From: Apteryx mantelli
Lineage: Eukaryota; Chordata; Aves; Apterygiformes; Apterygidae
Assembly (NCBI RefSeq): GCF_036417845.1
Contig: NC_089978.1
Coordinates: 85,740,007-85,804,006 of the forward strand
Direction: 5' to 3'
DNA: 64,000 bases
Shown: positions 1 to 13,154 of the stretch, piece after piece
How the letters are laid out: each line of letters starts with the position of its first letter
How positions within the stretch are numbered: the stretch's first letter is position 1
The notes under the pieces: model-generated
Told to the model about the DNA's origin: nothing
What the model saw: only the letters and a program-made list of their open reading frames with translations
Database searches by the model: none
Program-made: the position numbers and the translations under genes

Positions 1-3000
1 ATGACACAGGGCAAAACAGGCAACTAAAATTCCTCCTCTCTAATAGCATCAGGAAGCAGCTTCATTTGATCAAAAGCGGTTGTAATAAAACAGAGACATC
101 TGCATCTGAGCTACTTCCTGAGGTCAACAGGCCCGATTCAGCTTAAGCTAAAGTAGAAATCTAAATTTCAAAAAAAAAAAAAAAAAAAAAAAACCTTATC
201 CTCTCCAGTGATAGCTAAGACCTTTAAAGTCAGGTGAAATAATTCAACTTTCAGTGTTTCCAGAAAACTGTCATACAGCATCAAGCCTGAAGTTCTTCTA
301 GTCAATGTCCATCTGTGATCTTTGGAACTTCAGTTACACTGTTTTCTTCCCCTTTCTGTAAACATATACTTGCTCCATCTGGTAAGGAGAACCATAAATC
401 TCCCCAGACTACTTGCTATTTTGGCATATTTGCAGTAGTTCACACAGATGGAGTGCATATATACAAATGGCATAAGGAAAACACTTATGTATGCATTAAG
501 TGGAAGCCTCAGCTATGAACAGTGTTTCTACTGTATTACTCAGAGTGAGTTCCTGATTATGCACATCTTAAACTCAGCTGCACTTTCTGTCTTTCTGCAC
601 AACATTCATTGTTTCTTCATGACTGCTTTTTGTCAGAAGTAAAAGATTTAGTGGATGAAGAGAATGCAGCAAATACCACACTTGAATTATAGCAAATCCT
701 TCATATTCTGTCTTGCAAAATCTCACTTGCAAAATTGATGTGAATTGGCTAGCATGAAAACAGTCATGTGGACAGAAAAACTCCACAAACATAAACAGAG
801 GGTAATGATAAACAGCTATGTACAAAGTCAGGGGAGACAGCTAATGGAGGATTTAGGGATCAGTGGTAAATCTGGTTTTATTTAAAATATGCATTTAGTA
901 TCAGGAAAAGTAAGGAGATACCACATTAATGTAATCTTTAGATGTTACCAAACTGGGAGGAATGTCAACAACCACTCAAAAGGGAGAAATGATACAAAGC
1001 AGCTTTGATCAAAAGCAGGGGGAAGAGCTTGGTGAAACCATGTCTAGGAGAATTACACATTTGGGAGAAACGGATTAATCCAAAAAACTGATCCATACAA
1101 TAAGGAGAAGGAAACAGGGTAACAGTGAATGACACAAATGGGTAATTCTTAAGAAACAGCAAATTAGAGAGATCTTCATAGTAATGTGGCACCTAAGATG
1201 ACAAATGCATTCTGGAACTCCAAGTGCAGAGAGGTCACCTAGCAAGAACATCCTCCTCTTTCCTTGTCCCCCCCATGCACTTACTGGGATACTATAGAGG
1301 CACTCAGGCAGGGAGAGGGAGGCAAGCTAAAGAGATTGTGATTTCTCCAGTTTCCTGTCTATCCACATCCATCAACACCAACAATATCACGCGCATGTTC
1401 TATCACTGGATGAGAAAACAACATGGCATTATGGCCCAGCTATCCACACATGGCTGCCATTGCTGCTGTCTGTCCTCAGTTCTGGGCCTCCAATTTCTAA
1501 TGTTAAAAATTGGAAAGCGTTCAGAAGAAAAGCCTCAGAAAAGGAAGACTGGGGAGGAGAAAGTAGACTGTACTGGGAGAAAAGAGCATGATGCTGTGAC
1601 TGTTAAGGCCTTGTATTTGTAACACAAGATGAAATGTCAATATTTGCTATTAAGAGATACACCATTTCACTGGTGTTAACTCCCATGGTATTTACTGCTT
1701 TTTAACGCTCCAGATCCTGAAATTACATAGTTATACAGTATTTTTTTTTAAGTTTCTTTCAATGCATTTTTGGAGGAAATCTTCAAAATTATGCAAAACC
1801 ATAACATATATTAACTTTAAAAAAAAAAGTGCCTGAAGACCCAATTCTGAATTTCTGAATACTTGGAGTTGGTAATACTGTTACTTATTTTCTTAAGTCA
1901 GCTATAGAAACTGGGAATAATAGAATAAGATCATAAAAGAAATGAGGCAAAATATTAAGAATTCCTTGACAGAGAAGACATACAAATAGAAGTGGTATAT
2001 CCCACAGCACTTGGCTTCTTCAGCCTGGTGAACCAAAATACTTTTCCCTCTCTAGCCTCCTGTAACATGGCACTAGTTGCATAGACACTGACAGGTCTAG
2101 CACAGCCTTTTGAGACTCATTCTTGTGGGAGATAGAGGTCAAGAGCCATACTTATTCATGACTGAAATGTAAGGCCTGTTGCTCAAAGTGAGAGGTGAAG
2201 TCCCTTCTATACCTCAGGAGCAAGGGCCAAAGAATATCTTAAAACACTACTTAGCTCATGCTCCCTGGTAAGACTTTAGCTGCAACATGGCTGCACTTTA
2301 AAGGGAAGGCTGGGGCACCCCAAATTAACCCCTACTCTATCAGGCATCCAGCTCTACCAGAAGAGGATGCAAACCTGGATACTCTGCTCCATGGAGACTC
2401 TTTGGCTTTGAACCAAAGGCTGAGGGGATAGACAGCAGTGAACACAAGCTGAACACACCCTGCAAGACCACATAGCAGCAATAAAAGAGCTGCTGCAGAC
2501 TGTCTCAGAGTGACTTGCAGAAAGACAGAAATTTGAGAATGAGCAGCAGTCTGCAGTGTTCACAGTGAGGGGGGAGGATTTCCCTAAGTGTCAGGGCAGG
2601 GAAAGAAGTCCAGAAAAAATTCAGGAGAAGAGCCTGGGCAGATAGACACAGTGAATACCCTAAGGAACAGACAGAAAGAGGAGTCTGAAGACAAAGAAGA
2701 GACAGGCCATAACTTTTGCTTTCAATTTTTAATAAGCCAAGATTGATAACGGTTTGTGCAGCATGCTAATAAACACCCCACTGACACAGTGAGAGTGGAG
2801 ACAGAGATAGGCGATGAAAGTCCATAGAAGTCAAGCCTATTCAATTTCATGATCCCTTTTTCCACACTGTACTTGACTGTACTTTAAAATCTGTAAAAAC
2901 ATACAGAAAAATTCAAAGAGCAAACTTGCACTTGAGGCTTCTCTCAGAAACCTCCAGTCTTAGAGATCAAATCAATTGCTAGAGATTTTTATGCTCCACA

Positions 3001-3639
3001 TGGATTGTTTTCATGGCTGTTTTCATTAGTAAGAAAGAAAATGCTTCCTATACTAGTTGGAGATCTATGAAATAATTAGATGTAGACAGCCAATTATGCC
3101 TCAAGAATTTGTTAGAAGTAGAGATAGAGAAAAATGAGAGCCTGAAGCAATTCAGACAGCCATGTGGGTTTTACGCTACTACAAGCTTTCTATATTGGAT
3201 GAGCTCTGCTTTTTGGTTTACTATGTCAGTGGTCTGGCAAAGAAAAAATATTCTAACATGAACATAACATGGTAGGTATCACATAGTCATATATAAATGT
3301 CCTCAGAAGAAAAAGGATTCAAATCTCCTGCCTTGAGCTGTCTTTGGGATCATTTTAAATAAATATATGCAAAAATGGTATAAATGCCTAGAAATATAGA
3401 GAAAATGAGTTATTAAAAGAATCAGTCCAAGGTCTAGTTGGCCAGCACCTTTTTCAAGAAGCAGCAAGCGTTAGGTACTTCAGAGGAAAAGTATGATTTC
3501 CCACATCGAAAAGATTAAGTGTCATTCTGTCTGTTTTCTAATAGAGGCTGGTTAAAACCCAGAAGGATGCAGTTGAATATCACTTCTGATTTTTTTTTTA
3601 ACCGATAACCACCACAACTCTGAATACTCTTATTATCCC
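1..3639. other. No gene seen
   Basis: AT-rich sequence with short chance frames only (largest 132 codons at 1224-1622, no domain or splice context). In mammals the 3' exons of PIR and then VEGFD would lie on this side; I looked for their conserved words on the - strand and found none convincing. Confidence 0.6.
170..193. repeat. Poly-A tract
   Basis: 24 consecutive A. No recognisable retroposon body precedes it, so it is listed only as a homopolymer. Confidence 0.9.
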
Positions 3640-3910
3640 TGTAATCCTGTCCAATCTGTTATGGATATTGTTACATTCTCAGCATCAGCAACCTCCTATG
3701 GCAATGAGTTCCAAAGCCTAACTACATATTTGGTGGAAAATGCACTAGTTTTTATTAGTCTGCAATTTGCCAACTTTTCATCTGCACTGAAGGTCTCCTT
3801 CTTGTCTCTTAGAATCAGAACAGACAATGTTCCTGACCTATTTAAGTACCATACACTATTCTGAAAAACAAGAGCTTGCCCACTTCTGATAGTTTTGTTA
3901 TGGTTTGTTA
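3640..3910 (-). mobile_element. Probable ancient CR1-group 3' remnant
   Basis: The + strand reads ggcaatgagttccaaagcct, later tctccttcttgtctcttag and tgttcctgacctatttaag. This is the order of the 3' UTR of old CR1 families read in reverse complement. Diverged; recognised by word order only. Confidence 0.45.
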
Positions 3911-6367
3911 ATCTTTTATAAATAAAGAATTCCCAGACTACATTAAATCTTTCACTAATTCCATTTTGTTGAAATGGAATGAGACATTCAGCATGGGATC
4001 TAGGAGTAGCCAATGGTACTAAATAACAATCAAAAGATATACCTGAGCAATTCCTTTCCTAAAAATAATGTGAAAATATAATTTAAAAAATCATAAATCA
4101 AATTATCCTTTAAACACAATGGATTTTATTGTCCCAGGCTGTTTCCCTAAACATAGATCATCCAGAGACACTCCCAGCAGTTGGATTTGCTCTTTGGTCA
4201 AAACAGAGGTTTTGGCAAGCAACTGTTTATATCTGTCCAACATTCTGAATGTAGCAATAGACCCAGATCCTGCAATTTGTCTTTTTAGTCACCATTTGTC
4301 TATTCTCACAACTAATGAGGTGATCTCTACATATTCACTGCATCTTGGCTAGAAGACATTTCACTACTTTGAATTTTAAGCCTGGCTAGTTGATTTTGCT
4401 GCTTTAAAGAGAGGAGTTTTTTTCATAAAAGCTTTTATAAAAAGCTTGGCTATATTTTTGAAAACTGCCACTGGAGCCCAGTGCTTATGAGTATTATTAC
4501 AACCAGCCCTCTGATTCACAACCTTCTACAAGGCAACAGCTGCACAGACACCTGCATGCAGGACTTACTGTTTGCAGCAATGATTATGCGGTTAAAACAG
4601 CCAAGGCCCTAAGCTCTACTAAAGCATTCCTTGCAATTTTCCTTCCCTTACTCACTTCTACTTTTCTTTCCTAAAGCATATGAAGGAATCAAAATCCTTA
4701 GACTCTCTTTTGTTGACCTTATAATGGTCTCTTTTTCTTTCCTCACCATGAACCCGAACTTAAAACACTTTCACAGATTACAACATTTAAAAAAATGTGC
4801 CGCACTTGACTGACCTGTTTCACTTAGCACCATCTCCTTGTACCATGTGATCAGCCCACTCCATTCAATACCTCTTCTCTCTACTGAAATTGTTGCTTCA
4901 GAAAGGTTGCCCTCAAATGTGTATTTTTAAAGATGAAGCAGAAACTGCAGAACTTGTCTTGCAGAAAAAGTAGAGACAGGGGTTGGTGCTTGGGGATCAT
5001 CCATTCCAAAAATTCTTGTTCCTTCTGAATGTTTCATTCTTTCTGTGGTTATTTGAATCTTCTGTGGTTAAAGGAATCCTTGCTAATTATCTACCTGTAA
5101 CACAGAAGACATCAAATATTTCCTCTACCTAGCTTGCTCTAAAGGTATTATCTTTGCAAGAAATTCAGTCACAGAATTTCATATGACCTGTGTATGTGCA
5201 AGTCTGAGTTTTAGGACTGCATTTCCCTCACTTCATATTCCATACCAAACTGAGGTTTTAAAGTTAAGACCACTCTACCTAGACAATAAACAAGAGGTAC
5301 TTCTCAGGGCTGAACTGCATCTTGGAGTTGCCTGTCTCTCTTCACTGAGAAAGCCTATGATGAGCATAGGCATCGCTTAATATATGCAGTGAGGGGCTAA
5401 AGCTGGAATGAATCCAGGCCTAACTTTTCTTCTCTTACATTTTCAGAAAAACTTTCAAACTCTTTCACTTAGAAGTGATCCAGCATCCATTCCTATACTG
5501 CATCTTTTACACAGAAGTTCTGGCTTCTGCTGTTTTGATGGCACAACCTTACTACAAATTCATATGTACTGCAGCACCAGATACAAATGTGGAACAGCAG
5601 AGAGATGTTTATTTTCATTATCCCTAGTATTTCTAAATATGTTGTAGTCAGGTAAATATTTTATTTAGGACACAAAATAAAATATATTTCATGCACTCCT
5701 GGTAAATCAGGATATAATTCCCAGACAAAAGATGATTACCTACATATCAAGCAATTCTTTTGTATATGGAGGAATTTATAGTGGAGTGTTTTCTAGCTGC
5801 AGAATGATGTGCATCAGTCTTTTAAGTACTTGATTTTGGCAAGTTCAGCCTCACTACAATTGGGAACCGATGAATGGCTGGAGCTCTGTGCTCTGAACCG
5901 ACACTCTACATTTTCGAGTTACTGATTTTGATAACTGCACTTACATGTTGTTGGGTTGGTATGAAACAAGTGGACTTCAGGGCGAAGGCATGCATTACAA
6001 CAGCATCCACTGGCTGAAAGAAAAAGGTCTACAGAGCAAACAAATAAATAAATACACTAACACTTTGTGAAAGATGGCCCAGGAGAAACCTCATTCATAC
6101 AATGAATGCCTCTGAAGGAATTGCTAGTACTTTATTTAAAGAGACTCCCAAAATATTCCTTCTATCACTCATAATACTCTTGATGTCCACAAAAAAAAGT
6201 GCATTTTTTCTGCTATGTGCACATTTGTACTATGCCTTGTGGACTGGAGAGGAAAAGATTTTGTGAGCCAAACTATTGCACAGCTATTTGCAACAGAAAA
6301 ATTGAATTCTTTCTGATCCACAGTTCCCAGTGCGCCAGTTTGTGTCTGCCTATCAGAAACAAATAAG

Positions 6368-6399
<32 letters not shown>

Positions 6400-8507
6400 G
6401 CTAAGCATTCCTGAAACTGTTGACACTTTTCCTTCTCTTCATTTATGTGGTCTTCAGCTACAGATGGAACCGATTACCTTCCACTTCCTTAGTTAGGAAA
6501 TGGTCCCTCTGTACGCTTTGTACTGCTACTCAGATGCTCTGGGTACATTTATGCAGACAGTTATGAGTGAAATCCGCCCCCATGTTAAGTAGGTCAAATA
6601 TAAGTCAGTTATGGAGCAGATGCCTTATGGACACAGATATGGATACCAGCAAATACACTTAGTGAAGAAAAGGTTATCTGAGTCTGAGCACAGCACCATG
6701 ATGTATAGTGCATCCACCCTGCTCCAGACCCAATCTGACTCACACCTGTCATGGGCAGAGAAGCCCACATCTGTCTGCACCCACTGTGTAGATATGACTG
6801 TCTATGCCATTCTTTTGTAGGTAGAGACTTGCTAGAAGAGATGATTAAGGTGCACTGTCACTAGTACGTATACAGTTCATTTCCTCCAACACTGCTTTAT
6901 TTACAGTGGGATTCATTCAGGCTAACATTAGCTATCTAACTACGTCCAGTCTATGCTTTTGTGTAAAAGTTTTTGTTGCATGTCTTTCTGTAAAAGCAGT
7001 GCAGAAAGAGAAGCACTTAGACAGTTAATCTATCCTGTCTGAAGAACATGTCTGAAATGGAGGGAGGATGCAACTTTTTCCAGTTATTACACAGAAACTT
7101 CAGATGTTCAACTAATTTCTATAGAGCCCTATATGCTTTATGGGAAAAGTACAAAATTGACACACTTCCTGAATGAAGAAACTTATAGCCTGAGCACATA
7201 ATTTGTCTGACTAATACCTGATACTCAACCTCACTGAACAAGAGGCAGAAAAGTAAGATACAGGCAGTTATTCAGGGCTCCAAAAGTTAGCACAGGAAGT
7301 TTCAACTTAATGCAATGGGAAGGAGGGAGGCAAAAGAAGAATTCAATAGAGAGAATAATGTGATGAGTCGATCTCCTTATGCACCTGACTATTTTGCACA
7401 GATACTCTTTCCTAATCCTGCAGACTCTCTCCTCTGAAGCCATTCCTTGAATGGACACCTGAACTGAAATCCCCTTGGGTTGAGGACTACCAAATAGATA
7501 TGCACTTCTGACAGAAACATTTGTGTGCTCTTGCTTTGCTTCAGAGCTGCCTGTCAGCTTAGCAGGAGAGGAATGCAGAGGCCAAGGTCGGGGTTGAAGC
7601 TGGAAACAGGAGGGTGGGCTCCCGGGCTCCCTGTGTGGGCAGCTGGAACCTGCCTTGCAAGCTGTGCTGCTTGTTTTTCCTTCCTAACTGTCTCTGATTA
7701 AAAGATCCTGCTGGTTCACAGTAAAGACAAAAGCTCAGTTTTCCTTGACAAGACACATTCCTGTATATCACAAAGGCATGACCTCTCCTTATCTAAACCT
7801 CGTATGTAAGGATATCATTGACTTTTTTTTGGTATACTCCTACATCTATCTGTGTGGAAGCTATGAAGGTATAAAACCCTAAAAAATTAGCCTTCTAACA
7901 CCAAATTTATGAATGAGAATAAGCAGCTTTCCTCATACATATCAAAACCTCTTCAAGCCACAAAAATAATGAATGAATGAATAATGAAGATTGAATTATT
8001 TCTCTGCCTTAATTGTTCTGAACCAAGAGGTAAAATATGAAACAAAAGCACTTTTCATTGTTCTTTCATTCTTTTAAAGCAAGGTACACTCTTAGCTACA
8101 AAAAAATTATTAGGATAGAAAATTACATATGCAGGTGGACTTAATGTTTTTAAAATTTTATTTAAATTTTGCCATTTCAAACTGCACTAGTATTCCATAG
8201 AAATGGTTCCAAGATCAGTTCTTATCTGACCAAACATTTGGAAACAATGGGTATTTTTTTCTATTTTTTAACAAGAAACAAATAATGTAGCTCTTTTTGA
8301 TTATATAATATTCATTAGTAGGCACTACAAGCATGCATTAAGAAAGAAAATCTGTCATAAGGCTCAGCTAAAAGGAACGTATACTTCTGAAATATATTTC
8401 ATTTATAATCTGAAAAATATTGCAGGCCCTCTGCTATGAACACTAGTATGTATCTTTACATTATCTATAAAGAGCGTTTATGCTTGCTAAGGAAAGCAAA
8501 ACCATGT
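3911..8507. other. No gene seen
   Basis: AT-rich, apart from the poly-A tract at 6374. No exon with recognisable protein similarity. The downstream PIR exons, if any remain, should fall here or in 9381-10651, but are not visible by eye. Confidence 0.6.
6374..6399. repeat. Poly-A tract
   Basis: 26 consecutive A, with no target duplication or retroposon body recognised. Confidence 0.9.
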
Positions 8508-9380
8508 AAACAAGCATGGGAGGAGTGGCTGATACACCAGAAGGTTGCACTGCCATTAAGAGGAGCCACAACAGACTGGAGAAATGGGCAGAGAGGAACC
8601 TTGCGAAGTTCAACAAAGGTAAAGGCCAAGTCCTGCACCTGGGCAGGAATAATCCCTGGCACCAGGACAGGCTGGGGGCCGACCATCTGGAGAGCAGCTT
8701 TGCAGAGAAGGACCCGGGGGTCCTGGTGAACACTAAATTGAACATAAGCCAGCAATACACCCTCATGGCAAAGGCGGCCAAGGGCATCCTGGGCTTCATT
8801 AGGCAAAGCATTGCCGGCAGGTTGAGGGAGGGGATCCTTCCCCTCCACTCAGCCCCGGTGAGACTCACCTGGAGTGCTGGGTCCAGGTCTGGGCTCTGCA
8901 GTACAAGAGAGACATGGACCTACTGGAGTGAGGCCAGCAAAGGGTAACAAAGATGATTAAGGAATTTGGGCTTCTGACATAGAAGAAGAGGCTGAGAGAG
9001 TTGGAATTGTTTCCCCTGGAGAAGAGAAGGCTCAGGGGGGATCTTATCAATGTGTATAGATACCTGATGGGAGACTGTAAAGAAGATGGAGCCAAACTCT
9101 TCTCGGCAGTACCCAGTGACAGGACAGGAGGCAACTGGCACAAACTGAAATACAGGAAATTCCATTTACACATAAGAAAAAACTGCTTAATTGTAAGTGT
9201 GATTGAATACTGGAACAGGTTACTCAGAGAAGTTGTGAAGTCTGCATCGTTGGAGATATCCGAAACCCAACTGGATATGGCCCTGAGTAACCTGCTTTAA
9301 TTGACCCTGCTTTGAGCAGGGGGATTGGACTTCACAGTCTCCAGAGCAATTACCATCTTAACCATTCTATGATTCTGTAA
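8508..9380 (+). mobile_element. CR1 LINE fragment, 5'-truncated, 3' end complete
   Basis: It translates, with frame breaks, into the C-terminal reverse-transcriptase part of CR1 ORF2: GGVADTPEGC, LEKWAERNLAKFNKGK, VLHLGRNN, GADHLESSFAEKDPGVLV, later LEKRRLRGDLINVYRYL and LLREVVKSASLEIS. The 3' end is the CR1 type, tttgagcagggggattggact, closing with ttctatgattctgtaa. The element is truncated at its 5' end, as most CR1 copies are, and no longer codes. Confidence 0.93.
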
Positions 9381-10651
9381 GGGGTGAAGTACTGCTCTAC
9401 TCTTTATGCCAGAATTGTCAAATACAAATTCAAATACATATGGATTTTGGTTAGGGTGAAAAAAACCATGATCATCAGTTTTATATTTTCAAGCTGCAGG
9501 AATAGCTTGCCTATCAGAGGGACATTATGCCTGTCAAGTTGAGGGGATTATGGTCAACGTGCCTTAAAGCAGAATAGCTGTGATGCTTCTCTTAATATAG
9601 CTATACCAGTAGGCTATAACCTTTGCTATTGTGGCAGCACTAATACCACCTTTCTCTGGGATTCCTCATGGTCTGTGCCATCAGCTCTCATATGCGGAAA
9701 AGGAGCAAAAGGCTGCCATTATCGCCCTTTTGCTTGGATTTAAGTGACAACAAAGTATGATGTCATGCAGAACTCTCTTTTTGCAGTCTGCTTACTACAT
9801 TCTCCTGGTACCCTATATCCAGCAGTCTGCTCCTTCATGCCAGAGGAACATCACTGCACCAGGACAGCAAGAGCAGGCAAACATCCAGCTTTGCAGAGCT
9901 GTTCTGACATCCAGTCCCTATGGCAAAAAAATTCCAGGAGCTAAACTACAGGGTAGAGGGGGTGAGTTTTCAGAGAACAGGAGCAGCATAAAGCCCATTT
10001 CAAACTATCTACCTTGACTTGGTTGTTCCCACTATTCTTCCCTCTGAACTATTTAGTCCAGCCTGTAACTAGCTACATCCACAGGACCCTTTGTCAGAAA
10101 GACTGGACCCCCCTTCGTCCCTCTGAGTGGATGAGTTGTGTCAAAGAAACACTGCTTGCCTTTTACAAATGCATTATTTGGTTCTTATTTGTTACAGATC
10201 TCTAATCTGACATTAACTGGGCCTTCTCGGGCAAGTAGTCTCAGTAGATTCAACAGCAAGTCAGAGCTGTACAGACAAGCCCTGTGCAAAGAAATGTTGA
10301 CAATACTCTTCCCCTAACAACACATGCACATAAGACTTTTTTCTTTCTAAGTGGAGAACTGTGTCATAAACATGACTTGTAGTATATCATATGAGCGAAT
10401 GATTGTAATAAAATGAGGCATTACAAGAAATATATCTTGCTAATTAGAAATGACAAGATGGAACAACTACGACAAAACTGCAACCCTCAAAATATGCTTA
10501 AAAAATTCAGAGAATCTCTACTCTTAAAGTATAAGGAAACTGAGAGAAAAGCCATGTTTAAACTTGTCTATAAATGTCTGATAAATAAAGCTCTACATGA
10601 TACAAACCACTTGCATATACTTACCAGCTGTCTGTGTTCTCAAGAATTTAC
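9381..10651. other. No gene seen; would be a PIR intron if the pseudogene extends
   Basis: Unique-looking sequence, with small frames of up to 121 codons (10413-10778) that overlap the PIR remnant on the other strand and show no family resemblance. Confidence 0.55.
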
Positions 10652-10852
10652 CTTTGCCCCCAGTGCCTCTCCTGAAATGACGGATGCAATTACATCATTC
10701 TTACAGGACTTTGGTATTGCTTCATTTTCATTCCGTGATACTGAGGCTCTATCATCTCTTGCGAGCTCCTCAAACTGAATCAGATTTGCAGACCATGGGC
10801 TAGGTCCCTCTGAGAAAGACATCTCTGCATGAAAACCTGTCCGTCTCATCCA
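10652..10852 (-). pseudogene. PIR: PIR (pirin) pseudogene, exon remnant from WMTAGRG to GEALGIK
   Basis: Pirin is an iron-binding nuclear cupin that acts as a transcription co-regulator and quercetinase. Reading the - strand from 10852 down, this exon begins TGGATG (WM), keeps HAEM, which contains two metal ligands of pirin, then AHGLQ, RSS-EMIEPQY, AIPK and VISGEALGAK, in the pirin order. Damage: the expected acceptor AG just before TGG reads AT (a pyrimidine tract still precedes it); 6 bases are missing after WM; one inserted base shifts the frame before AHGLQ; a Trp codon is now TGA in the ancestral frame; a one-base deletion near AIPK restores the first frame. The donor (gtaaat) survives. 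The result is an open but scrambled stretch of about 27 codons. It lies beside BMX on the opposite strand, as PIR does in mammals, so a unitary pseudogene is likely. Confidence 0.8.
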
Positions 10853-11556
10853 ATAAAAAAAAGGAAAGGCTGACAGACTACGCAAAAACATAATTCAACC
10901 ACTGAATTTTAGAACGCAGGACCACAGGAGCATAGCAGTGGGGCAATGCCACAAAACATTTCCCAGTGTAAGAAAGTTAAGGTTTGCAGCAAAAGACTAA
11001 CAAAGTACAGTGTGACACAGACAGAAAACACAGTGTTAAAGGCATCACAAACATCCTGCCTCCCTCCAACATGAGGGAGTATGTTAAGGGAAGCAGGAAT
11101 GGAGAAAATAAATATTGGAATTGGACTGTGTGGGACAAACTGATGTGGCTGAAGCTTTCATCTGATTCGAAGATAGATTAGGTAAACAATCACTTGATAT
11201 CTATTCTATCTGTTGATTTTCTGTGTTGAAATGCTACATGGAAAAAATACCACTAAAATGTTAATCAGCTTTAACAGATCAAGAAAGCACAACTATTTAC
11301 TGTTGGTGGAGATTTAAGCTGCTCAAATCTAAAGATTCTCAGTAAAACATGGCATGTTGGGAATTCATCTGGAATGTAAACATGCTACATTTGTAAGGGC
11401 AGAGTACAATACTTTGAGTTCAGCAGCTGGTCGCAACATAACAGAGAGATGCAGTAACAAAGCAATGCGGTATTTCAGAGTCTTCATCAATTCACATAAG
11501 AAAGCAGAAGGAGCTTCATAAATATGAACTACTCCTTTCTGTGAAGATAGCCTTAC
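10853..11556 (-). other. Relic intron between the two PIR exon remnants
   Basis: About 700 bp bounded by a good donor (gtaagg) and a destroyed acceptor (tract ending in AT instead of AG). The presence of intron sequence shows the pseudogene is not a retrocopy. Confidence 0.65.
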
Positions 11557-11624
11557 CTGTAGATAGAGTGGCTTCAGTTTAGTGACATGTCCACAGAAAT
11601 CTTCACAGGCCATAAAACCACTAT
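11557..11624 (-). pseudogene. PIR: PIR (pirin) pseudogene, exon remnant around HEDFCGH
   Basis: Reading the - strand from 11624 down: acceptor cag, then SGFMACEDFCGHVTKLKPLY followed by LQ and a good donor gtaagg. Human pirin reads GGSMAHEDFCGHTGKMNPGD then LQ, and joins next to WMTAGRG, which is the start of the downstream remnant at 10852. Splice sites and frame are open here, but identity is low for a protein normally strongly conserved, and the HEDF histidine has become Cys. Together with the damaged neighbouring exon this is best read as decaying under no constraint. Confidence 0.75.
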
Positions 11625-13090
11625 CTGATGGGTAAATTACCTTGAAGAACAAGTGATACAGATTAATGCAACAAGTACTAGCTAAGTTTAAAAAAATCAC
11701 AAACTCAAATAGTTTACATTATTCTAATACAATAGGCAGTGGTATAACAATAAGTTCATTCCACTTCAGCAAAAGGCTAAAGTCAATTTGTATCATTCCC
11801 ATGTGAAAATCACAATTTTTTTTTTCTCTGCATCCCACTTCTTTTCTTTTTAATGAGCCTTTCCACCTTTTCTGCCTTCTCCATTCTTAAATCTTTGCAC
11901 TTTCCTTCCCTCCCTGCCCCTGCTTTGTTTCTAGGATGGGAGAAACAGCAGAAGAAATAAGACCTTAAACCTGCACTCCACAAGTTTTGCTATGATGGCA
12001 ACACAAATAAATACATTTCACTAAAATTACAGTCAACGAGGAAACCAGTAGGAGAAACACTGCAGCACAGGTCATGGTCAGTTTTTTCTGCAATGACGTG
12101 TTGAGGCAAGCACTGCCAAGATGTCTGCAGATGAGTGTACAGGTCTGGCCACCTCTACAAGCTCTAAATGCTCACTCTGTGTTTTTTAAAGAACTGCAAA
12201 TTAAATTTGGGTGAACCAGCTGCAGAACTCCCTTGTTAGCTGCCCTATAACTGCTGAGGAGAGAAGGAAGACCTTCCACTGGCCAAGCATCTCTGCATCT
12301 CGGCTACTTTCAGCTGGGCGTAAGGGGCAGCATTTCTCCATCTGCTTTTGCTCACCTCAGGTAAGCCCCAGAATCCGGAGCTAAAAAATGGTGCTGTACT
12401 ATGGCCTGTGTGGCTTAGCTTCTCCAGATGAAGTTGTAGTTTGACTGAAAGAAAACTTAGGCCAAGACAGTTACAGATCTGGGACAATAAAGTCAGGAAT
12501 GAAGGACAAAGTAAAATTACATGGGAGAGGGAGGGAGGGAGAAGTCAGATATAAAGCAGCATATGTGGGCATCCAGAATAAATAGTCAATTAAATCAAAT
12601 CTGATCTCCCACACAGAGACTGACACAGCTATTATCAAAAAGTTTCTGTCCCCCTACTCCAAGCCAAAGCCTCAGTACAGCACATCCCAAGCACTTATAA
12701 ATCATGACTCAGACTTCCAGAAAGATTGCCTACTGTGTCTGGATTTTTTTCCAGGAAGCCTCCTAGCTTCTGTATGTGAGTAAACAATTCAACTTCAATA
12801 GTTACTATGAAAGGCAGACAGCAGATAAGAGTCTCCTACTGTCTGCATGTAGAAAGATCCATCTATCATATCAAAATCTACTGCATCAGGCAAGTAGGTA
12901 TTTTAGCCCTCTCTCGTCACCTTTAGTCTCAGTCTCTGTAATATCTGAATAAGTTTCTTGGGCTTTCTCACACCTCCTCAAAGGCAACTTCCTTTGCCTC
13001 CTCAGTCTGTCCATGCACTCACATCACCACATCTCTCTCCCACTACAATCCATCCACCCTGGTCCATCACATCTGCAGGATGTAGATTTT
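11625..13090. other. No gene seen
   Basis: Would contain or precede the 5' exons of PIR; words for the DHPHRGFE and LDPFLLFDEF segments were searched for by eye and not found. Confidence 0.5.
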
Positions 13091-13153
13091 TCTCTCCCTC
13101 TCTCTCTCTCTACATTTATATAAATATATATATTTATAAATATATATATATAG
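13091..13153. repeat. TC then TA microsatellite
   Basis: A CT/TC run (13091-13112) passes into TATA-rich repeats up to 13153, at the left edge of the CpG-rich island. Confidence 0.9.
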
Positions 13154-13154
13154 G

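Noticed and set aside
1190-1225. Possible C-terminal PIR exon (- strand LEFQNA against LDFRNA)
   Set aside because: Six-residue resemblance without any agreement upstream or downstream.
1-8507. VEGFD exons, expected beyond PIR by mammalian gene order
   Set aside because: No VEGF cysteine-knot or propeptide words seen on either strand.
8461-9173. Several frames of 80-135 codons on the - strand
   Set aside because: Antisense shadows of the CR1 reverse-transcriptase segment.
10640-10891. Intact small gene on the - strand (83 codons)
   Set aside because: Its ends match pirin but its middle is out of register and the splice acceptor is lost; it is the PIR exon remnant plus intron.
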